From the NCBI GenBank assembly GCA_031553195.1, contig JAVBLV010000049.1, positions 1-43,852 on the forward strand: a stretch of 43,852 nt of DNA, written 5' to 3'. Origin of the DNA: JAVBLV01 sp031553195. GTDB taxonomy: Bacteria; Bacteroidota; Bacteroidia; Bacteroidales; P3. Shown here piece after piece: positions 24,327 to 33,800 of this stretch (its first letter is position 1; the number at the start of each line of letters is the position of its first letter). Below the pieces are notes generated by a model. That model was not told the origin of the DNA. It saw nothing but the letters and a program-made list of their open reading frames with translations, and made no database searches. The translations under genes and the position numbers were made by a program.

Positions 24327-25283
24327 TTACTCTGTTGGATTGTTTTTTTTAGCTTCGGCTTCGGCTTTTCTCCTTGCAACTTCGGCTTTTTTTTCGGCGG
24401 CTAACGTTCGTTTACTTTCCAAAAGAGCCACATATTTCGATTTATTTGTAAAAACCGATTTTGCTTTTTTAGTTGCCGGCGCTTTTTTCGGCGTGCTCTT
24501 TTTTAATGTAGCGGGTTTAGAAACCAATAAAGGTTCGGGTTCCTTGCCCAACATATAATCTTCAATTGCCATGGCCATTGAGGGCGCCGATTTGGTAGGC
24601 GCGACAATGTTTATATTAAGGCCATTCTCTATTAAAGCAGCTTGAGTAGATTGTCCGAATGCCGCAATAATTTTATTTTTAGATTTGATATCGGGAAAGT
24701 TTTGACATAGCGATTTTACTCCCACAGGAGAAAAAACGACAATCATATCGAAGCCATCTATTTTGAGGTGAGACAAGTCCCTGGGAAGCGATTTATACAT
24801 ACAAGCTTTCGTATATTTGTATTTGCTCTTATCCAACAACTTAAACGATTCCGGTTGCGCCTCGTCCGAACAGGGAAACAAAAAATGCTCGTCTTTATGT
24901 TTATGCATTACATCTATTAAATCTGCAAAAGTTTGTTTTCCAAAAAAGATTTTTCTTTTACGATATTGCACATAATTTTGCAAATAAAGCGCTATCGCTT
25001 CCGATGCACAGAAATATTTCATCGTGTCGGGAATTTCTTCCCTTAATTCTTTCGCCAATCTAAAATAATGATCCACAGAATTTTTACTATTAAAAATCAC
25101 TGCTGTGTAATTCAATAAATAAATTCTTTCCTTCCTAAATTCCTTGGCTTCCACGCCAACAACATCAAAAAATTTATAAAATGTCAGATTCAGGTTAAAC
25201 TTTTCTACAAGATTTTTAAAAGGAGATTTCTCAATACTTACAGGTTCGGGCTGAGAAATGAGGATATTCTTGATTTTTACCAT
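24327..25283 (-). CDS. hemD: Uroporphyrinogen-III synthase with basic C-terminal tail
   Basis: A 318-residue protein. Residues 1-250 show the two-domain HemD layout: ILISQPEP at the start, a VIFNSKNSVDHYF segment, then VVFSPVGVKSLCQNFP, AAFGQSTQAALIENG and NIVAPTKSAPSMAMAIEDY. These last elements are the loop that wraps hydroxymethylbilane. It closes ring IV with inversion to give uroporphyrinogen III for haem. A tail of about 65 residues rich in Lys, Ala and Pro follows (from TLKKSTPKKAPATKKAK) and is absent from most HemD proteins, which are about 250 residues. It follows the DUF4271 gene by 27 bp. Confidence 0.88.
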   Translation of the reverse strand: MVKIKNILISQPEPVSIEKSPFKNLVEKFNLNLTFYKFFDVVGVEAKEFRKERIYLLNYTAVIFNSKNSVDHYFRLAKELREEIPDTMKYFCASEAIALYLQNYVQYRKRKIFFGKQTFADLIDVMHKHKDEHFLFPCSDEAQPESFKLLDKSKYKYTKACMYKSLPRDLSHLKIDGFDMIVVFSPVGVKSLCQNFPDIKSKNKIIAAFGQSTQAALIENGLNINIVAPTKSAPSMAMAIEDYMLGKEPEPLLVSKPATLKKSTPKKAPATKKAKSVFTNKSKYVALLESKRTLAAEKKAEVARRKAEAEAKKNNPTE

Positions 25284-25310
25284 AAAACTTTAGTTGTACA
25301 TAAATTACGC

Positions 25311-26201
25311 TCAATTTCCCTGGGAGAATAATATTTTCCCAAAGATAAGTACAGGAAGAATTTCTATGCTGCAAAGATAGTAAAATAAATAGAGTTTAGA
25401 AAATTTAGAGTACGTCAACGTTAGCAAAAATCCACGTATAGTTTTGACAATAAATATAATAGATATTAGTATTATCACTGCCAGCGCAGGTTGAAAAACT
25501 ATGTCTATATGAGCAAAAAACATCAAAAATAGCAATGGGAAAAGAGAGATTGCAAGCAAAAAATCAAAAATAAGATCGTTAACAAGGTAAAGGATTGATA
25601 TTTGATCGCTTCTGAAAACATTTCCAATAAACCGGACAATAACAAATTTCAGCACGCTCAACATTGTTAGTCCTCCAAAAATCAATAAGTATAGGACATA
25701 ATCACGCATGGGCGGCAATATGTCGCTGAACGAGTAGTCTTTAGCCAGTTTATAAATAAATAGCGAAAAAAGAGTCAGGTAAGTTATCGCAATGAAAGGC
25801 AATATCATTTCTTTTAGAACATTTCCGCCTTTCATCAACATATTCATGCGCCTATTTGTGAAACAAGCGTAAAACATTTGAGAAACGCGTACCCGGTAGC
25901 TCCAAAAGATCCAACAAAACAAAATAGCAATTCCAATCAAAATACCAAAAACCCAAGAATCGGATCCCTGGGTTTTCCCGATTGGTTTTATTTCTGTTTT
26001 TTTGGGTAAATAATGATGCGTAAATAAAGATTCTCTTTGAGGATGCTCTTTTTTAAACACACTAAATATCTCATATAAACCTATATAGACAGAAGTATCT
26101 TTCTCTTTTTTGCTCAACGAATCCTGAACTATACTTAATTTGTATGAATCCTGGAATGAAAAACCAATCGAATCATTATTTTCCGATAAGTTTATCGACA
26201 T
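25311..26201 (-). CDS. DUF4271 membrane protein (Bacteroidota-specific)
   Basis: A 296-residue protein with a soluble N-terminal ~75 residues and then about seven hydrophobic segments. The order and the conserved phrases (SWVFGILIGIAILFCWIF, the FRSDQISILYLVNDLIFDF region, LTYSKFSKLYLFYYLCSIEI) match DUF4271. Function is unknown. The gene lies 6 bp after the C25 protease gene and 27 bp before hemD, the usual Bacteroidota context next to hemD. Whether it has any role in haem metabolism is not known. Confidence 0.8.
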   Translation of the reverse strand: MSINLSENNDSIGFSFQDSYKLSIVQDSLSKKEKDTSVYIGLYEIFSVFKKEHPQRESLFTHHYLPKKTEIKPIGKTQGSDSWVFGILIGIAILFCWIFWSYRVRVSQMFYACFTNRRMNMLMKGGNVLKEMILPFIAITYLTLFSLFIYKLAKDYSFSDILPPMRDYVLYLLIFGGLTMLSVLKFVIVRFIGNVFRSDQISILYLVNDLIFDFLLAISLFPLLFLMFFAHIDIVFQPALAVIILISIIFIVKTIRGFLLTLTYSKFSKLYLFYYLCSIEILPVLIFGKILFSQGN

Positions 26202-26207
26202 AATTTT

Positions 26208-29200
26208 CTACTTTACAATGATAAATTTACGATTTATTACCTCTCTCCCTGTATAAATAACGGCATAGTAAGTCCCCTTTGCATAACCGGAAAGACTCAA
26301 AAGCGTACTCCATTTTTGAAAAGGAGCTATGTTGGGTATCGTTTTATTGAACATTTTCTGTCCGAGCGCATTATATATTTCTATTGTAATGTGTTCGCCG
26401 CTAACCGGTAAAATATCTATATTGATTTCTCCTTTTGCCGGATTAGGATATAAAAGAACTGATAATTTTTCCGTTTTCAGCGGTTTCACAGAAATATCAT
26501 AATCTACTCCGCTAGGCGGGAGTATAATTTCATCTATCCACGCGGCATCATATCCGTTAGATCCGCTAAAATCCTTTTTATAAATCCATTTAAATGTATG
26601 CGTTCCCGGCTGAACAACATAAGAAACAACTTTCCAATTGGCTGTTCCCGACCACCTTCCTACCATTGTATTATCAATGTAAAATTCCAGAAAATCATAT
26701 CCTGCTTCCGAAGAAATTTTTAACGCAAAACGAATTGAATCCTGAGTAATAACATTCTTTGTGATTGATAGCGCGGAAGAAGCGTCATCTTCGATTTTTC
26801 CTGATTTTGCAGAATAACTTCCTTTAAAAACATGAGCCGGCGCATTTTCTATTGTCCATGGCGCATTTCCATTATTTATCCATGAGTTTCCCGAAAAATT
26901 TCCCGACTCAAAAGTTTCTGCAACAGATTCCGGATAAATGGAAACTTTTTCTGTATCATCATATTGATTATCGGAATATAAATACACCGTCAGGCGTATC
27001 CATTTGTTGATGTCGTCATCTGGAGAATAATTAGCGGCAAATGAAACGGTGCGTTCTTCGCCGGGTAAAAGCGTTCCTACAGGCAAAATTGAATCTTCCG
27101 GGAAAGTGATATTCTCCGATTTGCTTGTTAACTTGCAATAAGTATTCGTTGCCTGAAGAGAACCGACATTTTTCGCAACTACATTGATGATTATTGGCCC
27201 CGAAGCGCGTATTTTATCGACGCTTATATCTCCAATGCTTAATTGTGGAGCGGTTGCTACAGCATAAATAGATTCCTCGCGCAGAAAGTTATCGCTTCCC
27301 GATATTTCCAAATTGAACCAAACCCTCGCAAGATCTTTAATTCCCTTGCTTGCTCTGAATGAAAATACATTTTGTTGCATCACAGATTCATTTATATCGA
27401 TAGGGGGCCAGGAATGCATATTTTTTATGATTTCCGTATTTGCATTTTCTAATTTTGTATTCGGATTAGGTTCTAAAACGCCGCCCACATTTCGAAGCGT
27501 CATATTTACATTTACCAACTGTCCGCTCTGTATCTTCTGAATTACGTTCCCAAGGGAATCTGTAAATTCATAAGATACCTGTATAATTTTAGGAGAGGAG
27601 GGCGTGTATACAAAAATAGAGTCTCTATAGGGTTGATAAAATTGTTTAGACGCTGTTACATATAGATAACCTTCTGTTAAAAGCGGAGTTAAAACTTTCA
27701 CCGTTGCATCCCCATTTTCATCAGATAATCCTGCGCCCAATAAAACCGAATCTTTATATAAAGCGATATATGCAAACGGACTTCCATTCAAACGTATTTC
27801 CGTCGTTCCTTTCTCTATACTATCGGGCACATTGAAATGTTGAACGCCTGGCATTCCAACATAAGGAGTCAAGGAAGGATCTCCCAACAAATTGTAGATT
27901 TCCCAATAATAAACTTCATATTCAGATCCGGATTGGGAAACGGCCATGTTTCCGGCCTGCACCATTTCTCCTTGTGTAGTATAATGTTCAGCAACAGGCT
28001 CGCCATGGGTATGAAAAAAGCGGTCAAAAGCGCCCAATGTATTTGCATTATAATTGGGGTTGATGGTAACGGGATTTTTACTCCCCACCTCCCAATAGTA
28101 ATCTTCATTCCATATTGTTTCGCTCGACGCGCCGATAACTCCTATTGCTCCTGCATCAGCAACCCTTAGCAAGGCTTCTCCAAAACATTCCGGCTCGTCG
28201 AACTTACTTGACAAACAACAATTATTAATAGAAAAGAAATATTTACGGAAATTGTTAAGTCCATTGGCTTGGGAAGTTGAAAAAGCGGGGGAATGCCATC
28301 CGTTTTTATCGCAGTGGGCCGTATAGCCTATAAATGATTTTCCCTGATCAACTTCCGCCAGAATTTGTTCTTTATATCTATATGAAGATTCGTTGTAATA
28401 AAAACTCGTATCGACCATCGGATTTATAGGAAAATATGTAGATTTCATATAGTTAATAAATCCATTCGTAGTCGTATGCGCCAACTGAGCGCTTTCTTGT
28501 CCCGCTACCAAAAGAACATTATTTAAATATGAAGTATTCGGCATTTCATATTTTTCATATTCCATTGTTTTATCAATTATATTTTCCAGTTGCTCGATAT
28601 TCCTTGCCGAAAAACGGCCGTAAAACAATTCCGGAAAGTGGTCGCCTGTATATTCCACATAATCCAAATCCGTATAGTATGCGCTTAATCCACTAGCGGG
28701 CGAAGACCTTCTGAATGAAGGAACTTGCGGCGTATCGCCTACAATCAGTAAAAAAACGGGAGCAGGATCGTTGGGCGTTGCCGAATTATATAATTGTTGT
28801 AAATAATTTTTAATGCTTTCCTTTGTAGTTCCCACAACAGGGTCGTCCGTATACGCCTCTATTACCTGAAATCCTTTTTGCGTTTTCCATTGGATAAAAG
28901 GTTGTAGCGTCTGTCTGAATTCAGGGTCAGAAACGATTATGTACTTCATTGGGACATTCAAATCATTATCAAACCGCGTAAACAAATTACTTTTATTCAT
29001 CAATAATTTTGTCGAAAAATCATGGTAGGGAGAACGGGTTCTTGATTTTTCATAAACCGTTTTTTCCAAATTTGCATTTTTGAATGATATTTGGATCTTT
29101 AAATATTTGTGTACTTCGAGTTTGTTCTGAACCGGATTATATGCAACCGGCGAAACACTAAGTCTTGCCATTTGAGTTCCCCTAAGCGAACCTAATTTCA

Positions 29201-29678
29201 CGACATCCACAAGGGGATTAGAGAAAAGTTTATTTGAGGAATAAACGACGCTATCCATTCTAAAGGGAGAAGGTTGGGTATTTTTAAAGATACTGGGTTG
29301 TATGGGATACAATTTGTTTTGAACGCCCATTTCACTCAAGTGATAGGTTATTGTTTCATCGTCTATTATTTGAATTGAAATTTCCGCATCCAAAGGTATT
29401 TCTATGAGCCTTTGTATTACTGGTAATTCAGGCTTTCCCGCTTTACCGGAATATGTATATTCATTTCCTAATAATATTCTTGAAAAGTTTCCTTCGACAG
29501 ATGAAATATCAGAGAAGTTCAGGCTCTCTATTCCATTTTCAAATTCCAATATAAGGAAATTATTCTCCAGAATTGTGAGCGTATTCTTTGACAGATCTTT
29601 TCCTGTTTGGTTTTGAGCATATAGATGTATGCTCAAAATCGTAAAGATAAGGGATAATAAAATATACTTATTTTTCAT
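26208..29678 (-). CDS. Secreted gingipain-like C25 cysteine protease with T9SS type A sorting domain
   Basis: A 1156-residue protein from ATG 29678, which has GGAG eight bases upstream; an in-frame TTG at 29684 is rejected. A signal peptide covers residues 1-21 and a propeptide runs to about 220. The C25 catalytic domain (about 245-600) has His455 in IGYTAHCDKNGW and Cys488 in FSINNCCLSSKF, 33 residues apart, as in RgpB. The gingipain C-terminal Ig-like domain, CARDB-like modules and a cleaved-adhesin/MAM-like domain (about 925-1060) follow. The final ~75 residues (LYPNPAKGEINIDI, later FIIVK) are a T9SS type A tail. The type A tail argues against the PorU sortase, which lacks it. It is followed by DUF4271 with a 6-bp gap. 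Confidence 0.88.
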   Translation of the reverse strand: MKNKYILLSLIFTILSIHLYAQNQTGKDLSKNTLTILENNFLILEFENGIESLNFSDISSVEGNFSRILLGNEYTYSGKAGKPELPVIQRLIEIPLDAEISIQIIDDETITYHLSEMGVQNKLYPIQPSIFKNTQPSPFRMDSVVYSSNKLFSNPLVDVVKLGSLRGTQMARLSVSPVAYNPVQNKLEVHKYLKIQISFKNANLEKTVYEKSRTRSPYHDFSTKLLMNKSNLFTRFDNDLNVPMKYIIVSDPEFRQTLQPFIQWKTQKGFQVIEAYTDDPVVGTTKESIKNYLQQLYNSATPNDPAPVFLLIVGDTPQVPSFRRSSPASGLSAYYTDLDYVEYTGDHFPELFYGRFSARNIEQLENIIDKTMEYEKYEMPNTSYLNNVLLVAGQESAQLAHTTTNGFINYMKSTYFPINPMVDTSFYYNESSYRYKEQILAEVDQGKSFIGYTAHCDKNGWHSPAFSTSQANGLNNFRKYFFSINNCCLSSKFDEPECFGEALLRVADAGAIGVIGASSETIWNEDYYWEVGSKNPVTINPNYNANTLGAFDRFFHTHGEPVAEHYTTQGEMVQAGNMAVSQSGSEYEVYYWEIYNLLGDPSLTPYVGMPGVQHFNVPDSIEKGTTEIRLNGSPFAYIALYKDSVLLGAGLSDENGDATVKVLTPLLTEGYLYVTASKQFYQPYRDSIFVYTPSSPKIIQVSYEFTDSLGNVIQKIQSGQLVNVNMTLRNVGGVLEPNPNTKLENANTEIIKNMHSWPPIDINESVMQQNVFSFRASKGIKDLARVWFNLEISGSDNFLREESIYAVATAPQLSIGDISVDKIRASGPIIINVVAKNVGSLQATNTYCKLTSKSENITFPEDSILPVGTLLPGEERTVSFAANYSPDDDINKWIRLTVYLYSDNQYDDTEKVSIYPESVAETFESGNFSGNSWINNGNAPWTIENAPAHVFKGSYSAKSGKIEDDASSALSITKNVITQDSIRFALKISSEAGYDFLEFYIDNTMVGRWSGTANWKVVSYVVQPGTHTFKWIYKKDFSGSNGYDAAWIDEIILPPSGVDYDISVKPLKTEKLSVLLYPNPAKGEINIDILPVSGEHITIEIYNALGQKMFNKTIPNIAPFQKWSTLLSLSGYAKGTYYAVIYTGREVINRKFIIVK

Positions 29679-29725
29679 AACCAAGTCTCCTGATGTCGAT
29701 TATAGTTAGTTGATGCAGCGTATTC

Positions 29726-29758
29726 AGTCGGGGCATGACTTAAAGTCACGCCCCGACT
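29726..29758 (-). promoter_or_regulatory. Strong palindromic hairpin in the leader of the C25 protease gene
   Basis: AGTCGGGGC (29726-29734) pairs perfectly with GCCCCGACT (29750-29758). The inner bases also pair (TGACT with AGTCA) after one mismatch. It stands about 48 bases before the protease ATG and about 180 bases after ppa. No T-run follows on the minus strand, so it is not a classical intrinsic terminator. It could be a transcript-stability stem, an attenuator or a protein-binding site. Confidence 0.5.
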
Positions 29759-29936
29759 TGGGTCATAACTTTTGCACTTTTTAAAAACGTTTTCTTATGT
29801 CATTTTCGTATAAATGCAAAGATTTATGGACTTTCGCAAAAATACATACAAAACTATTGGGTTCCCATCTGCTTCCTTATATCTCATTAAACTAAATCCA
29901 AACCGGCGCATGTATTGGAGATATTGTATTTTAAAT

Positions 29937-30581
29937 TTATTTATCCGACATTAAATCTTTTATATAATCCTGGTAATCATCCATCGAACGTCTGATTATT
30001 TCGTGAGCTTCATCCCTATTGAATACATGAGGAATCCAAACATTGGCTTTTTCTTCCGGCAAATCCTTGTATGTCAAAAAATAATGTCGCAACTTTTCAA
30101 CAACGGTAGGGGGACAATCCTGTATGTCTTTATACTTTCCGAAAACGGCATCGTCTTTTAAAACGGCAATTATTTTATCATCAGATTCGTTGTTGTCCAA
30201 CATACGAAATCCGCCAATAGGTATTGCCCGGACAAGGATGTCTCCGTGAGCAATGGAATTAACGCTTAGCACGCAGATATCGATAGGGTCGCCGTCTCCA
30301 ATAATATTGGTTAGGCCGGTTCTCTCTTCGGTAAACTCAGAAACCCTGTTCCCGCTGTAAGTTTGAGGTATAAATCCATATAAAGCGGGAACAACATTAG
30401 AATATTTTTGAGGTCGGTCTATTCTCAGATACCCGCTTTCTTTATCTATCTCGTACTTGACGGTATCGGTAGGAACAATTTCTATAAACGTAGTAATAAT
30501 TGCAGGGGCATGTTCGCCAATAAAAACGCCATGCCAAGGATGAGATTTATAACTAAAACGCGTATCTAGAAAAGAATTCAT
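29937..30581 (-). CDS. ppa: Inorganic pyrophosphatase (family I)
   Basis: A 214-residue soluble enzyme that hydrolyses pyrophosphate. The metal-binding motif GDGDPIDICVLS and YGFIPQTYSGNRVSEF are typical of family I, as are the lysine- and aspartate-rich loops near KDDAVFGKYKDIQDCP. It is longer than the Escherichia type (about 176 residues) and resembles the Bacteroidota long form. One copy of the 153-bp intergenic repeat lies just upstream. It is not in an obvious operon with the protease gene 259 bp downstream. Confidence 0.93.
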   Translation of the reverse strand: MNSFLDTRFSYKSHPWHGVFIGEHAPAIITTFIEIVPTDTVKYEIDKESGYLRIDRPQKYSNVVPALYGFIPQTYSGNRVSEFTEERTGLTNIIGDGDPIDICVLSVNSIAHGDILVRAIPIGGFRMLDNNESDDKIIAVLKDDAVFGKYKDIQDCPPTVVEKLRHYFLTYKDLPEEKANVWIPHVFNRDEAHEIIRRSMDDYQDYIKDLMSDK

Positions 30582-30610
30582 TTCCTAATAAAGATTTTGG
30601 ATTAAATTAA

Positions 30611-30764
30611 GTAACTGTTTAAAAATTTTTCCATGAAGTATTTTGGATCTAAAAACGCTCTTTTTTGTCGGAATTTTTACCAAATAGCGCTACTATTCTT
30701 GAAAAATCCCGCCGGCAAAATAGCTGTTTTTATCTCTCAAAATCTTTTCCATAAAAATTTAAAC
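30611..30764 (-). repeat. Interspersed repeat copy 1 (~153 bp) with conserved 19-codon frame
   Basis: This block upstream of ppa aligns over its whole length with 34916-35068 (roughly 87% identical by eye, same orientation, one or two 1-base gaps). On the minus strand it contains an ATG at 30752 followed by 18 codons and tandem stops (30693). The frame reads MEKILRDKNSYFAGGIFQE. The flanks show no similarity, so it is an inserted or dispersed element rather than a duplication of a longer region. Function unknown. The rest of 30582-30875 holds nothing recognisable except a loose TGGCG/CGCCA inverted pair at 30781-30816. Confidence 0.75.
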
Positions 30765-30875
30765 AATTACTAAACAAATATGGCGTCTTTTTCAGACTTG
30801 CCAAATTCCGGCGCCAATTCTATTCTACTCAAATACAATCAATATGTTTTTAATAATTTGGTTTCGTATCAGGGG

Positions 30876-33800
30876 TTATTTGCTTTCTTCCAAAAGGTCC
30901 AATGTTTGATTGTATTTCTGGATGGCAAATTTCATAATCTTTTGCGAATGAGCAGATAGTTCTCGTCTCTCATAATCATTGGCTTTTTGCATGACAAAAC
31001 TAACCGACTGCATCATTTTGGCAATATCGTTCAGATATTCCCCGGAATCAGGCATAGAGAAATAGGATATCAATTCGCGATTGCAAAAATTTAAATATTC
31101 GGGAGCTAAGGAAAAATATAAATCAACGCCGTTGCTTTGTATGGATTTTAATTTGTATTCCCTCGACGCTTCCAAAATTTCGTTCAGTATCATAAATGTT
31201 TTATAAATATCTCCCCTCAGATAAGACTGATGCTTTTTTTCCAAATTGAAATAATAGTTTAATTTACGATACGATTGATGAAGAAGCATTTCAAAAACAG
31301 GGATTGATTTCTCGGGTCGTTTAATTTTTAAATAATCTTTCGCCAATAAAAAACTTGCATAATTATACGGCAAATAGTCGTTCGGAAAAACCTCAAATGC
31401 TTTATCCAATACCCGTTCTGCCGAATCTTTTTTATTTTCCTGAATAAGAGCGTCCGACAAACGAACAAAGGCATCGCGGGTTGTCGAGGCTATACGGGTT
31501 GCCGTTTCGTCTAAATAAATATTTTTACGGGCAGGATTTTTCCAGCGGAACTTTTGCATCATATTCCGGTACATTAAATCTGTATTTACATAGCCGATAT
31601 TATTTCCTTCTTCTTCTCCGATTGTCTCAACCGGAACCAAGCGGTAAGCCAATCCTTCATTTTGAAAATAATCCTCTAACCCAAGATATGCGTCAGGCCA
31701 CGTATCGACAAAATATACCGGACGTTCCCAATTAAAATGGGCTAACAAATCCAACTGCATTAATTGACTTTTGGAAATAAAATCCGACTCCAATTCCCAA
31801 ATTATTTTAGACTGGATATTTCCCTTGTATTGTGCTGGAATATATCCATCTTTCATAACCCTGGGGATGTTTACCTCCAGTTCAAATTTATTCCCCGGAG
31901 AGAAATACATCTTTTTACCGCTTTCTTCGTCTACAATAACATAATTCTCATCATCATTAATAAAATCGATAACATCTTTAATATTGATTGTGTCTTTTGC
32001 CTTCCTGATAAGAATTGCCTCCCTGTTTTCACAAATATATTTATTTTTAGAAAGCGTAAATGGAACGGGTTTAGAATCATACATCTGCCTTTTACATGCG
32101 TCAATATACCAATCTGCGTTCAAGAGACTTAAATTTATTACCCGGACATCGGTCCGGATACCTTCCACTTCTTGCGCATACCAAAGAGGGAAAGTATCAT
32201 TATCGGCATTTGTAAACAAAACGGCATTGGGCGCGCAAGACTCCAAACAATTGACGGCCATCTCCAATGCCACGGTTCTTCCCGAACGATCATGATCATC
32301 CCAATTTTCTTTTGCCATTAAAACAGGGACGGATAAACAAAGTAATGGAGCGACAATAGCGGCCGCCTTTTTCTTTGCCAGTTTCAACGCTTTCTCCGAA
32401 AGGAAAAGCGTTCCTAAACCAATCCATATCGCGAAAGCATAAAACGAAGCGGCGTACGCATAATCGCGTTCCCTCGGCTGGTAGGCTGGTTGATTGGCAT
32501 AAATAACAATTGCAATTCCTGTAAAGAAAAATAAGAGCGTTACTACAATGCTATTCTTCGGATCTTTGTTTAACTGGTAAAAGAATCCTATTAAACCCAA
32601 TAATAATGGGAGCATATAATAAACATTGTGCCCTTTTTTACCTAAATCGTCGGGTATATCTTTATATGAATCTACCAAATGTTTGTCTAAAATGGGAAAT
32701 CCTGTTATCCATTCTCCATTTTGCAAATCCCCGCGTCCTTGTATATCATTAAACTTTCCTGAGAAATTCCACATCAAATAGCGAAAATACAGATGTCCCA
32801 ACTGATAACTCACAAAAAAACGAAGATTTTCCGTAAAGGTAGGTTTCATAAAAGTATAGCCATTATATTCTACAGGCTTCCCTTTTATATTACCCCAAAT
32901 TTCATAATTTGATCTGTAGGTTGCATCATGATTCCACATTCTAGGGAAAAAAGTATAGAACTCTTTCAGATAAACCAGCTCGCTTCCTTTCCCATCAAAG
33001 GCAACTGCATACAATGGCTTTATGGTTAAAGACTTATCGTTGCTTTGCAGGATAAAGAGTTCCGCTTCGTATCGGTCAAAAAAAGACGCAACCGGTTTTC
33101 CTTCCGAAACAACGTCATATCGCTTTGCATACGAAGGTTTTCCATCTTTATAGCTAAGGGCGGGCGCATTATAGTACAAACCATAAGCCAAAGGCGTTTC
33201 TCCATACTGTTCCCTCGCCAAATAAGAAGAAAGTCCGAAAGCGTCGTCGGGCCTATTTTCATTAATAGGAGTATTTGCATTGGAACGAATTACCAGCATC
33301 AAGAAACTGGAATATCCGATCAACAAAAAAGTGAAACAAAGCAGCGTCGTATTTAGAACAATTTTGCGCTTTTTATGCGAGACAATGATTCCCAACACAA
33401 TCAAACCAATCAAAAATGAAAAATAAACAATGCTTCCAACGCCGATGGGAAAACTTAATGCGTTCACAAAGAATTTATCCGCCTCGCCCGAAAGGATAAC
33501 AATATATGGCATAATTCCCCATAAGAGAACAGCCAATAAAGCGACAGATATAAAAAAAGTAGCAATAATTCCTTTTAAACTAGGTTTATATTTTCTGAAA
33601 TAGTATACAAAAACAAGGGCAGGTATCGTCAGTAAATTCAATAAATGAATCCCGATAGATAATCCTATAAGATAGGAAATCAATACAATCCACCGTAGAG
33701 AATTTTTTTCTTCGGCACATTCGTCCCATTTTAGAATAGCCCAAAATGTTATAGCTGTAAATAGCGATGACAGCGCATATACCTCTCCTTCCACAGCCGA

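Noticed and set aside
26208..29678. C25 protein as the T9SS sortase PorU
   Set aside because: It ends in a T9SS type A sorting domain and has gingipain-like adhesin modules; PorU itself lacks such a cargo tail.
30693..30752. The 19-codon frame in the intergenic repeat as an annotated gene
   Set aside because: Too short and with mostly non-synonymous differences between copies; kept only as part of the repeat finding.
31764..32295. Plus-strand open frames within the DUF2723 gene (and many others inside minus-strand genes)
   Set aside because: They overlap well-supported coding regions, lack recognisable motifs and have shadow-like composition.
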